From the NCBI RefSeq assembly GCF_003443735.1, contig NZ_CP031969.1, forward strand, positions 5,146,001 through 5,210,000: 64,000 nucleotides of DNA, written 5' to 3'. Positions 41,024-52,807 of the stretch are shown piece after piece. This stretch comes from Streptomyces sp. CC0208. Lineage in GTDB: Bacteria; Actinomycetota; Actinomycetes; Streptomycetales; Streptomycetaceae. Position numbers and translations under genes: made by a program. Under the pieces are notes generated by a model. That model did no database searches and was not told the origin of the DNA. It saw nothing but the letters and a program-made list of their open reading frames with translations. Position 1 is the first letter of the stretch. Each line of letters begins with the position of its first letter.

Positions 41024-42400
41024 GTGAGCAACTCGCAGTACGAGACGTACGAGGCCTACGAGACGTACGGCCCGCCCGAGCCGTACGAACCCTCGGCGTA
41101 CGGCGGTCCCGACGCGCCGCCCACCGGTCCGGACACCGCGCGGACGCTCGACTACGGGGTGTACGGAGCGCCGGACATGGCGCGCACGCGGCCCTACGAG
41201 GACACCTACCGGCCCGCGTACGAGATGCCGGAGTCACCGCTCCCGCGCCAGGCCGCGGTGGGCCGCCGGGCCGCCCGCCGGCGCAGGACGCGGTACGCCG
41301 AGCGGCCGGACAGCGCGATGCGCCGACTGCTTCCGCAGGCGCTGGTCGTCGCGTTCCTCGCCGGCGGTACCACCGCGTTCGTCGCCAAGGACAAGGCGAT
41401 CGAGCTCACCGTCGACGGCAAGCCCAGGACGCTGCACACCTTCGCGGACGACGTGACCGAACTGCTCGCCGAGGAGGGAGTCGCGGTGGGGGCGCACGAC
41501 GTGGTCGCGCCCGCCCCCGGCGAACAGCTCGCCAGCGGGGACGAGGTCGCGGTGCGGTACGGGCGTCCCCTGCGGCTCACGCTGGACGGGCACCAGCGGG
41601 AGGTGTGGACCACGGCACGGACGGTGGACGGGGCCCTCGAGCAGCTCGGGGTGCGTGCGCAGGGCGCGTACGTGTCCACCTCGCGCTCCCGGCCGATCGG
41701 GCGGGAGGGGCTCGCCCTGGACGTACGGACCGAGCGGTCCGTGACGGTCATGGCCGACGGCCGGGCGCGGACGATCCGGACGAACGCGGCGACCGTGGCG
41801 GAGGCCGTCGAGGGGGCCGGGGTCACGCTGAGCGGGATGGACACCACCTCGGTGGCGCCGGGGAGTTTTCCCCGGGAGGGGCAGACCGTCACGGTGCTGC
41901 GGATCACCGGGTCGAAGGAAGTGCGCGAGGAGCTGATCCCCTTCCGGGAGGAGCGGAGCGAGGACGCCTCCCTCTTCAAGGGCACGGAGGTCGTGGACCA
42001 GGCGGGGACACCAGGGGTGCGACGGGTCACATACTCCCTCAGGACCGTCAACGGGGTCAGGCAGAAGCCACGGAGGATCAGGGTCGAGACGGTCCGGGAA
42101 CCGCGCACCCAGATCGTGAGAGTGGGCACGAAGCCGAGGCCCACCTCCGTGCAGGGCGCGGACCACCTGAACTGGCAGGGACTCGCGCACTGCGAGTCCG
42201 GCGGCCGCCCGAACGCGGTGGACCCCTCGGGGACGTACGGCGGCCTCTACCAGTTCGACACGAGGACCTGGCAGGCCCTCGGGGGCTCCGGCCGCCCCCA
42301 GGACGCGCCGGCGGTGGAGCAGACGTTCCGGGCGAAGAAGCTGTACGTACGGCGGGGGGCGAGCCCCTGGCCGCATTGCGGGGCCCGGTTGCATGGATGA
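41024..42400 (+). CDS. rpfB: Resuscitation-promoting factor RpfB
   Basis: A 458-residue cell-wall muralytic factor. The first 75 residues are Tyr/Pro-rich and predicted cytosolic (five or more YE/TY repeats), then a basic stretch (RRAARRRRTRY) and one membrane anchor (about 102-121). Outside follow three DUF348 ubiquitin-like domains (about 125-295), a G5 domain (about 295-370), and the lysozyme-like Rpf domain (about 378-458) with catalytic Glu in HCESGGRPNA (about E391) and YGGLYQFDTRTW. GTG 41024 has GGAGCG upstream. It acts on peptidoglycan in germination and growth resumption. The C-terminus is complete. Confidence 0.93.
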   Translation: MSNSQYETYEAYETYGPPEPYEPSAYGGPDAPPTGPDTARTLDYGVYGAPDMARTRPYEDTYRPAYEMPESPLPRQAAVGRRAARRRRTRYAERPDSAMRRLLPQALVVAFLAGGTTAFVAKDKAIELTVDGKPRTLHTFADDVTELLAEEGVAVGAHDVVAPAPGEQLASGDEVAVRYGRPLRLTLDGHQREVWTTARTVDGALEQLGVRAQGAYVSTSRSRPIGREGLALDVRTERSVTVMADGRARTIRTNAATVAEAVEGAGVTLSGMDTTSVAPGSFPREGQTVTVLRITGSKEVREELIPFREERSEDASLFKGTEVVDQAGTPGVRRVTYSLRTVNGVRQKPRRIRVETVREPRTQIVRVGTKPRPTSVQGADHLNWQGLAHCESGGRPNAVDPSGTYGGLYQFDTRTWQALGGSGRPQDAPAVEQTFRAKKLYVRRGASPWPHCGARLHG

Positions 42401-42565
42401 GTGACGGGCGGGCCGGGGCCGGGCGGGGGTGTCGTCTCCCGACCGCCCCGCCCGGCGGCAGACTGCCCGCGGCTGAGCCGACCTGGGAGCGCGGGGCTGT
42501 GTCAATGGGTGGCTCCGCCACGTGGGCGCGACCAGCCCCCACCGGCCCGCGGCTAGGCTGTCCAC
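42401..42565. other. Intergenic region before rsmA
   Basis: 165 bp, very GC-rich (GGGGCCGGGCGGGGG). There is no clear terminator after rpfB; CCCGCCCGGCGG-type runs give only weak pairing. No ORF supported. Confidence 0.4.
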
Positions 42566-43456
42566 GTGAGCAGCCCCTCCCCAGACACCCTCCTTGGCCC
42601 CGCCGACATCCGCGAACTCGCGGCCGCCCTCGGCGTACGCCCCACCAAACAGCGCGGCCAGAACTTCGTGATCGACGCGAACACGGTCCGGAAGATCGTC
42701 CGCACCGCCGGCGTCCGGGACGACGACGTGGTCGTGGAGGTAGGCCCCGGCCTCGGCTCGCTCACCCTCGCACTCCTCGAGACCGCGGACCGCGTCACCG
42801 CCGTGGAGATCGACGACGTACTGGCCTCCGCGCTGCCCGCCACCATCGCCGCCCGCCTGCCCGACCGCGCGGACCGGTTCGCCCTCGTGCACTCCGACGC
42901 CATGCACGTCACCGAGCTGCCGGGCCCCGCGCCCACCGCGCTCGTCGCGAACCTCCCGTACAACGTCGCCGTACCCGTGCTGCTGCACATGCTCGACACC
43001 TTCCCGAGCATCGAGCGCACCCTCGTCATGGTCCAGGCGGAGGTCGCCGACCGGCTCGCCGCACCGCCCGGTTCGAAGGTGTACGGCGTCCCGTCCGTGA
43101 AGGCCAACTGGTACGCCGAGGTCAAGCGGGCCGGGTCGATCGGCCGCAATGTCTTCTGGCCCGCACCGAACGTCGACAGCGGGCTCGTCGCGCTCACCCG
43201 CAGGACCGAGCCGATCAGGACCACCGCGTCGAAGCGCGAGGTGTTCGCCGTCGTGGACGCCGCCTTCGCCCAGCGGCGCAAGACCCTGCGGGCCGCGCTC
43301 GCCGGGTGGGCGGGTTCGGCCGCGGCCGCCGAGACGGCCCTCGTGGCGGCCGGGGTCTCGCCCCAGGCCCGCGGCGAGTCGCTCACCGTCGAGGAGTTCG
43401 CGCGGATCGCCGAGCACGCCGAACACGCAGCGAACAAGGAGCCGGTCCAGCAGTGA
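42566..43456 (+). CDS. rsmA: 16S rRNA (adenine1518/1519-N6)-dimethyltransferase RsmA/KsgA
   Basis: A 296-residue SAM methyltransferase for late 30S maturation. Motifs: QNFVIDANTVRKIV (about 32-45), SAM loop VEVGPGLGSLTLALLE (about 57-72), VEIDDVLA (about 81-88), and catalytic NLPYNVAVP (about 131-139). A C-terminal RNA-binding domain (FAQRRKTLRAALAGW) is complete. The GTG start and following ispE overlap (GTGA) mark a coupled housekeeping pair. Loss gives kasugamycin resistance in relatives (established). Confidence 0.96.
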   Translation: MSSPSPDTLLGPADIRELAAALGVRPTKQRGQNFVIDANTVRKIVRTAGVRDDDVVVEVGPGLGSLTLALLETADRVTAVEIDDVLASALPATIAARLPDRADRFALVHSDAMHVTELPGPAPTALVANLPYNVAVPVLLHMLDTFPSIERTLVMVQAEVADRLAAPPGSKVYGVPSVKANWYAEVKRAGSIGRNVFWPAPNVDSGLVALTRRTEPIRTTASKREVFAVVDAAFAQRRKTLRAALAGWAGSAAAAETALVAAGVSPQARGESLTVEEFARIAEHAEHAANKEPVQQ

Positions 43457-44352
43457 GCGTCACCGTCCGCGTCCCCGCCAAGGTCAACGTCCAGCTCGCG
43501 GTGGGCGCCGCCCGCCCCGACGGCTTCCACGACCTGGCCAACGTCTTCCTCGCGGTCGGCCTCCACGACGAGGTGACCGTGACACCCGCCGACGGGCTCC
43601 GCGTCACCTGCGCGGGCCCGGACGCCGGCCAGGTGCCCCTGGACCGTACGAACCTGGCGGCGCGCGCGGCGATCGCCCTCGCGGAGCGCCACGGCCTGGA
43701 GCCCGACGTCCACCTCCACATCGCCAAGGACATCCCCGTCGCCGGCGGCATGGCGGGCGGCAGCGCGGACGGCGCGGGTGCGCTGCTGGCCTGCGACGCG
43801 CTGTGGGGGACGGGCGCCTCCCGTGCCGAACTGCTCGACATCTGCGCCGAGTTGGGCAGTGACGTGCCGTTCAGCCTGGTGGGCGGCGCCGCGCTCGGAA
43901 CCGGACGCGGGGAGAAGCTGCGCCCCCTCGACGTCGGCGGCACCTTCTCCTGGGTGTTCGCGATGGCGGAGCGCGGGCTGTCGACCCCGGCCGTCTTCCG
44001 GGAGTTCGACCGGCTCACCGCGGGCCTCGACGTCCCCGAGCCCGTCGCCTCCGAGGCACTGCTCGACGCGCTGGCGGAGGGCGACCCGGACGCGCTCGCC
44101 GCCGCCGTCTCCAACGACCTCCAGCCCGCCGCCCTCTCGCTCTTCCCGGAACTCGCCGACACCCTCGCGGCCGGCAGCGCCGCGGGCGCCCTCGCCGGGC
44201 TCGTCTCGGGCTCGGGCCCGACCACGGCGTTCCTCGCCCGCGATCCCGGCTCGGCGGCGAAGATCGCGGACGCGCTGCGCGCCTCCGGCACGTGCCGGGC
44301 GGTGCGTACGGCCTCGGGGCCCGTGCCGGGTGCGACGGTGATGGGGGCGTAG
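43453..44352 (+). CDS. ispE: 4-diphosphocytidyl-2-C-methyl-D-erythritol kinase IspE
   Basis: A 299-residue GHMP kinase of the MEP isoprenoid pathway, phosphorylating CDP-ME. The N-terminal VRVPAKVNVQLAVGAARPDG has the substrate Lys, the ATP loop is PVAGGMAGGSADGAGALL (about 96-113), and the third GHMP motif is GLVSGSGPTTAF (about 255-266). It starts at GTG 43453 overlapping the rsmA stop and is followed 49 bp later by the ABC-F gene. The rsmA-ispE-ABC-F order is common in actinobacteria. Confidence 0.96.
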   Translation: MSVTVRVPAKVNVQLAVGAARPDGFHDLANVFLAVGLHDEVTVTPADGLRVTCAGPDAGQVPLDRTNLAARAAIALAERHGLEPDVHLHIAKDIPVAGGMAGGSADGAGALLACDALWGTGASRAELLDICAELGSDVPFSLVGGAALGTGRGEKLRPLDVGGTFSWVFAMAERGLSTPAVFREFDRLTAGLDVPEPVASEALLDALAEGDPDALAAAVSNDLQPAALSLFPELADTLAAGSAAGALAGLVSGSGPTTAFLARDPGSAAKIADALRASGTCRAVRTASGPVPGATVMGA

Positions 44353-44401
44353 CGGTCGGACTACCCTGGAGGGTCGATCGATCCCCCTGGGCAGGAGAGA
44401 A

Positions 44402-46204
<1,803 letters not shown>

Positions 46205-46421
46205 AGGTGCGGCACATCCTCCTCGAACGACAGGAAAGCCAGGAATTCAGCACTTCCGGGACACTTCTCACCGGTAGGGGAAGCGCAACGTCGAACTAGC
46301 GTGTAGCTTCCGGGGGCATGAAGGGCGGGGGTGCTGGGAGAAGGCCTCTGCCTGTGCGGATCAGTGGGCAGCCATAGTGGGGCATTCACGCGGATCCATG
46401 GGGGGACTGGGGGGTTGCTCG
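46205..46421. promoter_or_regulatory. Promoter region of the orphan response regulator
   Basis: 217 bp without a supported gene. AGGAATTCAGCACTTCCGGG and ATAGTGGGGCATTCACG-type stretches are AT-richer and probably hold the promoter. No terminator is evident after the ABC-F gene. Confidence 0.4.
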
Positions 46422-47108
46422 ATGGGAGTTCGGCTCATGGTGGTCGACGACCACCGATTGCTCGCCGAGGCGCTGGCCTCGGCGCTGAAACTGCGCGGGC
46501 ACCGGGTGCTCGCGGCGGCGGCGCCTGCCGCGGGGGCGGCGGAGCTGGTGATCAGCCGGGCGCCCGAGGTGTGCCTGCTGGGGACGGCCACGCCGGCCGA
46601 GCCGGGGATGTTCGACCCGGTCGTGAAGATCAAGCGGGAGCGGCCGCAGGTGGCGGTGCTGGTGCTGGGTCCGGTGCCGAGTCCCCGGGGGATCGCGGCG
46701 GCGTTCGCGGCGGGGGCGTCGGGGTACGTCCGGCACGACGAGCGGATCGAGGGGGTCGAGCGGGCGATCATGAAGGCTCGGGCGGGGGAGGCGGCGGTTG
46801 CTCCGCAGTTGCTCCAGGGGGCGTTCAGTGAGCTGTTGAACCCCGCGGCCCAGCCGGACGACGAGGGACAGCGGTTGCTGCAGATGCTGACGCCCCGGGA
46901 GGTGGAGGTGCTGGTGCGGGTGGCCGACGGGGAGGACACGCGGCTGATCGCGGCGGGGATGGGGATAGCGCCGTCCACGGCGCGGACGCATGTGCAGCGG
47001 GTGCTGATGAAACTGGGGGTGGGGTCTCGGTTGGAGGCGGCGGCGTTGGCGGCTCGGACGGGGTTGTTGGATCGGGCTGGGCCGGTGGGGGGGCCTCCGG
47101 CGGTTTGA
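46422..47108 (+). CDS. Atypical LuxR-type response regulator lacking the phospho-acceptor Asp
   Basis: A 228-residue NarL/FixJ-type regulator. The receiver begins LMVVDDHRLLAEALASALK (acidic pair D9-D10 intact), but the position of the phosphorylated Asp reads VCLLGTATPAEPG, with Gly54. The hydroxyl/Lys switch positions are degenerate too (VLGPVPSPRG, GYVRHDERIEG). The DNA-binding domain is complete: LTPREVEVLVRVADG and IAAGMGIAPSTARTHVQRVL (about 181-200). ATG 46422 is chosen for GGGGGG 7 bp upstream; ATG 46398 and GTG 46377 are alternatives. No kinase gene is adjacent. It is likely phosphorylation-independent. Confidence 0.88.
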   Translation: MGVRLMVVDDHRLLAEALASALKLRGHRVLAAAAPAAGAAELVISRAPEVCLLGTATPAEPGMFDPVVKIKRERPQVAVLVLGPVPSPRGIAAAFAAGASGYVRHDERIEGVERAIMKARAGEAAVAPQLLQGAFSELLNPAAQPDDEGQRLLQMLTPREVEVLVRVADGEDTRLIAAGMGIAPSTARTHVQRVLMKLGVGSRLEAAALAARTGLLDRAGPVGGPPAV

Positions 47109-47485
47109 CGGTCGGGGTGCGGGTTCGGTGGGGGCGGGCGTTGTGCGCAGTTCCCCGCGCCCCTGGGTGCCTGCGGCGGCCTGCGCGGCCTCGGTGGGGC
47201 TTGTGTAGCGCGTGCGGTGTGGTTTGGGGTCGGGGCCGGGGTGGGGGGTGTCCGTCCTCGGTCCGGCGGTTCTGCTGCTTGAGCTGTGCTCGGTGCCGGA
47301 CGCCGGCCGCTGCGGGCGGACACCCCCCACCCCGTCCCCTTCCCGCCGTACGCGGCCAACGGCCCACAGTCCATTCCGACGCAGGGTGACCGCAACTCCT
47401 TACGGGCGCGGGGAACTGCGCGACCAGCCCCCCACCCCCGCAGCCGCCCCACGACCGAACCCGGCACCCCCATAGGCGCCCGGCC
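47109..47485. other. 377-bp non-coding region with nested inverted repeats
   Basis: No gene is supported. The region is dominated by the nested repeat block 47145-47421, described separately. The remaining ~60 bp downstream to the small membrane gene is unstructured Pro/Ala-like GC-rich sequence. Confidence 0.6.
47145..47421. repeat. MITE-like block: 18-bp terminal and 18-bp internal perfect inverted repeats
   Basis: The ends are GCGCAGTTCCCCGCGCCC (47145-47162) and its exact reverse complement (47404-47421). Inside lie a perfect 18-bp inverted pair (47237-47254 and 47317-47334) and, nested within it, GTCCGGC (47261-47267) with GCCGGAC (47295-47301). The block can fold into a long cruciform. 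The terminal sequence also occurs alone at 13746. No target-site duplication is obvious and no transposase is encoded. Confidence 0.75.
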
Positions 47486-47773
47486 CTACTCCTCGGGCGT
47501 CTCCGCCTCCACCCGTGCCACCGGCTTCAGTTTCAGCCAGAGCAGGAAGAAGATGCCGAGGATCAGCATTCCGAGGCCGGTCCAGAGGTTGATGTTGATG
47601 CCCTCCGACTTGTCGAGGGAGGAGTCGGAGGGGTTGATGCCGGCGATCGTCACGATGATGCCGTAGAGGACGAACAGGCCGCCGATGATGCGGCGCAGGT
47701 CGAAGATGCGGGCGGCCGTCGCCGACTTGGCCTGGAGTTCGGAGACTTCCCGCTGGACGTCGTGTTCGGACAT
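47486..47773 (-). CDS. Small two-helix membrane protein
   Basis: A 95-residue protein. A charged N-terminal helix (SEHDVQREVSELQAKSATAA) precedes two membrane segments, GGLFVLYGIIVTIAGI (about 31-46) and LWTGLGMLILGIFFLLWLKL (about 63-82), with a short polar loop (NPSDSSLDKSEGININ) between them and an acidic tail. It starts 20 bp after the stop of the SGLT-type symporter on the same strand, with GGAGG before the ATG. It is therefore probably co-expressed and may be an accessory of the transporter. No named family is recognised. Confidence 0.85.
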   Translation of the reverse strand: MSEHDVQREVSELQAKSATAARIFDLRRIIGGLFVLYGIIVTIAGINPSDSSLDKSEGININLWTGLGMLILGIFFLLWLKLKPVARVEAETPEE

Positions 47774-47793
47774 GGTTTCTCAAGCCTCCGGGG

Positions 47794-49491
47794 TCAGAAC
47801 GAGAACGGGATGTAGCAGGCGGCCGCGAGGACGACCGCGCCCCAGCCCAGCAGGGCCGGCCTGCGGTACCAGGCGTCGTCGCCGACGGCGGGGGGCTCGG
47901 ACATGCCGGGGGACGTCGTGCCGTAGACGAGGCCCTGGAGTTCCTCGGCGGGCTTGGGGGCCGTGAACAGGGACACGGCGACCATCACGACCGCGCCCGC
48001 CACGAAGCCCACGATCGCGGAGACGAAGTTGGCGCCCTGGTCGGAGGGGATGTCGATGACGCCCTGCTTGTAGATCCAGAAGTAGTTCACCATCGCCGCC
48101 ACCGTGCCGGCGAGCAGGCCCCAGAAGCCCGACTTCGCGGACGCGCGCTTCCAGAACATGCCGACGATGAAGACGACGAACATCGGCACGTTGAAGAAGG
48201 AGAACAGGGTCTGGAGGTAGCTCATGATGTTGGAGAAGGAGGAGGCGAGGAAGGCCGTTCCGACGGAGGCGCAGACGCCGATCACCGTGATCAGGCGGCC
48301 GAAGCGGACGTAGTACTCGTCCTCGCGGCCCCGCTGCACATAGCGGCCCCAGATGTCGTTCGTGAACACCGTGTTGAAGGACGAGACGTTGGCCGCCATG
48401 CCTGCCATGAAGGCCGCCAGGAGGCCCGTGACCGCGATGCCCAGGACGCCGTTCGGCAGGAGCTGTTCCATCAGGTACGGGATGGCGTCGTTGTACTGGT
48501 AGCCCGATTCGGCGGTGCCGAAGCCCGGGATCAGGGCCGCCGCCACCAGACCCGGGATCATCACCAGGAAGACGATGAAGACCTTCGGGTACGCGGCGAT
48601 CAGGGGGGTGCGCTGGGCCGCGCTCAGGTTCTTCGCCGACAGGGCCCGCTGGACCTCCGCGAAGTTCGTCGTCCAGTAGCCGAAGGACAGCACGAAGCCG
48701 AGGCCCAGCACGATCGTCAGCCAGTTCGCGCCCAGCGGGTTGGCGCTGCCGATGCCCGTGCCGCCCCAGGCGGTGGTGAAGTTCGCGCCGTGCTCGGCCG
48801 TCAGCTTGTCCGTGAGGCCGCCCCAGCCGCCCACCTTCTTCAGGCCGAGAACGACCAGGGGGATCAGGGCCGCCAGGATCACGAAGAACTGGAGGACCTC
48901 GTTGTAGATCGCGGAGGACAGGCCGCCGAGGGTGATGTAGGCGAGGACGAAGGCGCCGGCCACCACGATGGCCACCCACTGCGGCCAGCCAAGGAGGGCT
49001 TCGACCACGATCGCGAGGGCGTAGAGGTTCACGCCCGCGATCAGGATGGCCGCGAAGGCGAACAGGGCCGAACTGAGCAGGTGCGCCCACTTGTCGAAGC
49101 GCAGCAGGAGCATCTCGGGGACCGAGCGCACCTTGCTGCCGTAGTAGAAGGGCATCATCACCAGGCCGAGGAAGACCATGGCCGGGATGGCGCCGATCCA
49201 GTACCAGTGGACCGTGTAGGCGCCGTACTGCGCGCTGTTGGCGGCCATCCCCAGGATCTCGGTCGCGGCCAGGTTGGCCGAGATGAAGGCGAGACCCGTG
49301 ATCCAGGCCGGCAGCGAGCGTCCGGAGAGGAAGAAGTCCAGGCTCGTCTTCACCGAGCGGCGGGCCGCGAAGCCGATGCCGAGGACGACGACGAAGTAGA
49401 TGCCGAGGATCGTGTAGTCGAGCCAGTTGGTGGGGAGCCTCAGCTCGGCCGCGAGATATGCGGTGTCTACGCCTTTTGTGGGGTTTTGCAT
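47794..49491 (-). CDS. Sodium:solute symporter (SGLT type), probable galactose/sugar permease
   Basis: A 565-residue SSS-family transporter with about 13-14 membrane helices. The first helix follows LPTNWLDYTILGIYFVVVL. The sugar-subfamily signature GYWTTNFAEVQRALSAKNL (about 270-288) matches the W-N-QR-AK pattern of Na/glucose and vSGLT-type galactose transporters. GRSLPAWITGLAFISANLAA (about 56-75) contains the conserved sodium-site helix. ATG 49491 is used; a TTG at 49500 is possible. It diverges from galT across 111 bp, pointing to galactose uptake. The 95-aa membrane protein follows. Confidence 0.9.
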   Translation of the reverse strand: MQNPTKGVDTAYLAAELRLPTNWLDYTILGIYFVVVLGIGFAARRSVKTSLDFFLSGRSLPAWITGLAFISANLAATEILGMAANSAQYGAYTVHWYWIGAIPAMVFLGLVMMPFYYGSKVRSVPEMLLLRFDKWAHLLSSALFAFAAILIAGVNLYALAIVVEALLGWPQWVAIVVAGAFVLAYITLGGLSSAIYNEVLQFFVILAALIPLVVLGLKKVGGWGGLTDKLTAEHGANFTTAWGGTGIGSANPLGANWLTIVLGLGFVLSFGYWTTNFAEVQRALSAKNLSAAQRTPLIAAYPKVFIVFLVMIPGLVAAALIPGFGTAESGYQYNDAIPYLMEQLLPNGVLGIAVTGLLAAFMAGMAANVSSFNTVFTNDIWGRYVQRGREDEYYVRFGRLITVIGVCASVGTAFLASSFSNIMSYLQTLFSFFNVPMFVVFIVGMFWKRASAKSGFWGLLAGTVAAMVNYFWIYKQGVIDIPSDQGANFVSAIVGFVAGAVVMVAVSLFTAPKPAEELQGLVYGTTSPGMSEPPAVGDDAWYRRPALLGWGAVVLAAACYIPFSF

Positions 49492-49602
49492 AGTCAGCAA
49501 TTGAACACCTCGACTGATGCGCTTTGTTTGATTCCGATGTTGACGTGGGTGGGTGGTTATGGTTACTTGTGTTTAGTTATGTTTGAGTGAAGGAGCCCAG
49601 CG
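49492..49602. promoter_or_regulatory. Divergent gal promoter region
   Basis: An AT/GT-rich gap between the symporter and galT. On the plus strand TTGACG (49540-49545) and TTACTT (49563-49568) are spaced by 17 bp. GTTAT/GTTTG hexamer-like elements recur (GGTTATGGTTAC, GTTTAGTTATGTTTG at 49555-49585), reminiscent of the imperfect repeats reported at Streptomyces galP1. Likely galactose-controlled; GAAGGAG precedes the galT GTG. Confidence 0.55.
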
Positions 49603-50688
49603 GTGAAGAAGACCTCGACCCGGCTGGCCGACGGTCGCGAGCTCATCTACTACGACCTGCGCGACGACACCGTCCGCGACGCCGTGGACCGGCGTCCGCT
49701 GGAGCGGACTGTCACCACGTCGGAGGTTCGTCGGGATCCGCTGCTCGGCGACTCCGTGGCCATCGCCTCGCACCGGCAGGGGCGCACCTACCACCCGCCC
49801 GCCGACGAGTGCCCGCTGTGCCCCTCGCAGGGCGAACGGCTGAGTGAGATCCCGGACTCGTCGTACGACGCCGTGGTCTTCGAGAACCGTTTCCCCTCGC
49901 TGGCCGGCGACTCGGGGCGCTGTGAGGTCGTCTGCTTCACCTCGGACCACAACGCGTCCTTCGCGGACCTCACGCAGGAGCAGGTACGGCTCGTCCTGGA
50001 CGCATGGACCGACCGGACGTCGGAGCTGTCGCATCTGCCCTCCGTGGAGCAGGTCTTCTGTTTCGAGAACAGGGGTGCGGAGATCGGTGTGACCCTGGGT
50101 CACCCCCATGGCCAGATCTACGCCTACCCGTTCACCACTCCGCGCACCGCCCTGATGCTGCGTTCTCTCGCGGCCCACAAGGAGGCGACGGGAGGGGAGA
50201 ACCTCTTCGACGCCGTCGTGGCGAGCGAGCTCGCCGGTGAGCGGGTCGTCCTGGAGAGCGAGCACTGGGTCGCCTTCGTGCCCTACGCGGCGCACTGGCC
50301 GTACGAGGTGCATCTGTATCCCAAGCGCCGGGTGCCGGATCTGCTGGGCCTCGACGAGGACACCCGCACAGAGTTCCCCAAGGTCTATCTGGAACTCTTG
50401 AGGCGCTTCGACCGGATCTTCGATGGGCCGGGTGGAGGGAAGGAAGGTGCGGGCGAGCCTCCTACGCCGTACATCGCCGCCTGGCACCAGGCGCCGTTCG
50501 GTCAGTTGGAGGAGTTCGAGGGCGTCAACCGGGACGACTTCGCGCTGCATCTCGAGCTTTTCACCATTCGCCGTACGTCCGGCAAGCTGAAGTTCCTCGC
50601 GGGGTCCGAGTCGGGCATGAACGTCTTCATCAACGACATCCGTCCGGAGGCCGCGGCACAGCGACTGCGAGAGGTAGCGAGTTCATGA
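49603..50688 (+). CDS. galT: Galactose-1-phosphate uridylyltransferase GalT
   Basis: A 361-residue Leloir enzyme exchanging UMP between UDP-glucose and galactose-1-phosphate. The zinc-site CPLCPS (about 66-71) and the active-site HPHGQIYAYP (His-x-His, about 167-176) are intact, with FVPYAAHWPYEVHLYPKRR (about 225-243) completing the substrate pocket. The C-terminal half has a short acidic insertion (DGPGGGKEGAGEPP). GTG 49603 with AAGGAG upstream. The stop overlaps the galE ATG (ATGA), so the first two genes of galTEK are coupled. Confidence 0.96.
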   Translation: MKKTSTRLADGRELIYYDLRDDTVRDAVDRRPLERTVTTSEVRRDPLLGDSVAIASHRQGRTYHPPADECPLCPSQGERLSEIPDSSYDAVVFENRFPSLAGDSGRCEVVCFTSDHNASFADLTQEQVRLVLDAWTDRTSELSHLPSVEQVFCFENRGAEIGVTLGHPHGQIYAYPFTTPRTALMLRSLAAHKEATGGENLFDAVVASELAGERVVLESEHWVAFVPYAAHWPYEVHLYPKRRVPDLLGLDEDTRTEFPKVYLELLRRFDRIFDGPGGGKEGAGEPPTPYIAAWHQAPFGQLEEFEGVNRDDFALHLELFTIRRTSGKLKFLAGSESGMNVFINDIRPEAAAQRLREVASS

Positions 50689-51652
50689 AGTACCTGGTGA
50701 CAGGTGGCGCGGGGTATGTCGGCGGGGTCGTGGCCCAGCATCTGCTGGAGGCCGGCCACGAGGTCGTCGTCCTCGACAACCTCTCCACCGGCTTCCGCGA
50801 GGGGGTGCCCACGGGTGCCTCGTTCATCGAGGGTGACATCCGCGACGCCGCGAAGTGGCTCGACTCCTCCTTCGACGGCGTGCTCCACTTCGCCGCCTCC
50901 TCCCAGGTCGGCGAGTCGGTCGTGAAGCCCGAGAAGTACTGGGACAACAACGTCGGCGGCACCATGGCGCTGCTCGGTGCCATGCGCGAGGCCGGTGTCA
51001 AGAAGCTCGTCTTCTCCTCCACGGCCGCCACGTACGGGGAGCCCGAGGAGGTGCCGATCGTCGAGTCCGCGCCCACCAGGCCCACCAACCCGTACGGCGC
51101 CTCCAAGCTCGCCGTCGACTTCATGATCACCAGCGAGGCGAACGCGCACGGCCTCGGCGCCGTGTCCCTGCGCTACTTCAACGTGGCCGGCGCCTACGGC
51201 AAGCAGGGCGAGCGGCACGACCCCGAGTCGCACCTCATCCCGCTGATCCTCCAGGTCGCCCAGGGCAGGCGGGAGGCGATCAACGTCTTCGGCGAGGACT
51301 ACCCGACCCCGGACGGCACCTGCGTGCGCGACTACATCCACGTCGCCGACCTCGCCGAGGCCCACCTCCTCGCGCTGAAGGCCGCCGAGCCCGGCGAGCA
51401 CCTCATCTGCAACCTCGGCAACGGCGAGGGCTTCTCCGTCCGCCAGGTCATCGAGACCGTCCGCCAGGTCACCGGCCACCCGATCCCCGAGGTCGTGGCC
51501 CCGCGCCGGGGCGGCGACCCGGCCACCCTGGTCGCCTCCGCCGCCACCGCCCGCGAGAAGCTGGGCTGGAACCCGTCCCGCACGGATCTCGCGGGGATCG
51601 TCGCGGACGCGTGGGAGTTCGCACAGAGCATCAGCGCAGCAAGGGAGCAGTA

Positions 51653-51653
<1 letters not shown>
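50685..51653 (+). CDS. galE: UDP-glucose 4-epimerase GalE
   Basis: A 322-residue extended SDR epimerase with a tight NAD site VTGGAGYVGGVVAQHLLEAG (about 5-24), the Thr/Ser in SSTAATYG (about 109-116), and YGASKLAVD (Tyr-x3-Lys, about 137-145). GDYPTPDGTCVRDYIHVADL-type text is present and normal. It interconverts UDP-galactose and UDP-glucose. ATG 50685 overlaps the galT stop; the TAG stop shares one base with the galK GTG. Confidence 0.96.

Positions 51654-52807
<1,154 letters not shown>

Noticed and set aside
40966..43452. Long plus-strand frame running through rpfB and rsmA into ispE
   Set aside because: Only the ispE part (from GTG 43453) is coding; the upstream portion is Arg/Gly/Pro-rich shadow sequence of rpfB and rsmA.
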